Below are positions 57,501 to 57,888 of a stretch of 57,888 nt of DNA, piece by piece. Numbering within the stretch: the first letter of the stretch is position 1; every line of letters starts with the position of its first letter. Origin of the DNA: RGIG2041 sp045652745 (GTDB taxonomy: Bacteria; Bacillota; Clostridia; UBA1381; UMGS1253). The notes below the pieces were generated by a model. It did not search any database. It had not been told where the DNA came from and saw only the letters and a list, made by a program, of their open reading frames with translations. The position numbers and the translations under genes were made by a program. The DNA is taken from positions 1 to 57,888 of the forward strand of contig JAZRUW010000017.1 in the NCBI GenBank assembly GCA_045652745.1, read 5' to 3'.

Positions 57501-57598
57501 AGGTTTTGTACCATTTGTACACTTTTCGTATTTTTGGTGTCGGGATTTGTCGGTTTATCGGGCAATTTGCATCAAAATAAAAAAAGTTAAAAAAAGTG

Positions 57599-57627
57599 TT
57601 GACAAACGTGATAGGTTTTGGTATACT
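57599..57627 (+). promoter_or_regulatory. rRNA operon promoter
   Basis: TTGACA (57599-57604), 17-nt spacer, TATACT (57622-57627), with TGG before the -10 and a run of A and T upstream (57576-57597) that could act as an UP element. Confidence 0.9.
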
Positions 57628-57812
57628 ATCAAAGTCGCTGATGCGACGGGCCTTTAAAAACGAAGGCATTGGACATTGAAAATTAAACAGTGTACGACAA
57701 AAAACAAGGAACTTGTCAAAAGAATTTGAGTAAACGCAGATAGCATTATGTTATCAGCGTCCTGACAAAGTAAGTCAGAGTTTAAAAGAGCTAATTAAAC
57801 GAACGAAATATT
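57628..57812 (+). other. rRNA leader (5' external spacer)
   Basis: The stretch between promoter and 16S holds GGACATTGAAAATTAAACAG, a wording common around clostridial rRNA genes, a CTGACAAAGTAAGTCAG hairpin and an AT-rich segment before the mature end. No frame is present. Processing sites are expected here but cannot be fixed without the 3' half. Confidence 0.7.

Positions 57813-57888
<76 letters not shown>

Overview
The window reads as chromosome from a spore-forming member of the Clostridia, probably a gut Oscillospirales/Ruminococcaceae-type organism. The signs are sporulation genes (a ylmC/ymxH homologue and yunB), RNase J plus RNase R, an L10 leader, a dnaG-rpoD pair, pta-ackA acetate production, a THF riboswitch ahead of folT, abundant TTG/GTG starts with strong GGAGG ribosome sites, and the first 76 nt of a 16S rRNA of clostridial type at the right edge. 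The exact genus cannot be read from this window.

Layout. 1-2824 (+) is the end of a phage late module: a cut tail-type protein, two tiny tail-end proteins, an amidase endolysin, a repeat-bearing coiled-coil protein and a holin, closed by a terminator shared with the converging host genes. 2846-6082 (-) carries ylmC, a membrane protein and rnr. 6307-18881 (+) is a long housekeeping run: murA, walJ-like MBL hydrolase, rlmH, yceD-rpmF, DUF1385-prmC, yunB, rhaB, DUF512 radical SAM, der, plsY, gpsA. 19452-22949 (-) is the ribosomal block rpmG-secE-nusG-rplK-rplA and rplJ-rplL with an L10 leader. radC (+) is followed by ackA and pta (-), the divergent tmcAL (+), and a three-gene amino-acid ABC importer (+). 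29992-37479 (-) holds folT-folC under a THF riboswitch, an ABC-F ATPase with an unknown extracytoplasmic protein, and feoA-feoB.

37635-42425 is the most accessory stretch: an amidohydrolase (NagA-like) with its middle deleted, overlapped by a tyrosine recombinase; an AraC regulator (-); a 280-bp chain of small hairpins spaced by GCGATAT; and a cyclase / Cys-rich membrane protein / DUF4430 lipoprotein operon. 42499-47361 (+) is ispE, dgt, dnaG, rpoD. RNase J (-) is followed by a decayed M20 peptidase start whose promoter now precedes a GGDEF gene and dtd (+). asd-dapA-dapB (+) forms a lysine/diaminopimelate operon. An unknown two-module protein, an aldo/keto reductase, rpsT and a flippase then lead to an rrn promoter and the 16S start.

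Most genes are ordinary. The parts worth a second look are the intergenic structured repeats (10041-10298, 18913-19167, 40247-40526), the deleted deacetylase with its coupled recombinase, the cyclase operon, the riboswitch with a visible ribosome-site-masking stem, and the peptidase fossil. All calls rest on reading the sequence; no database search was run.
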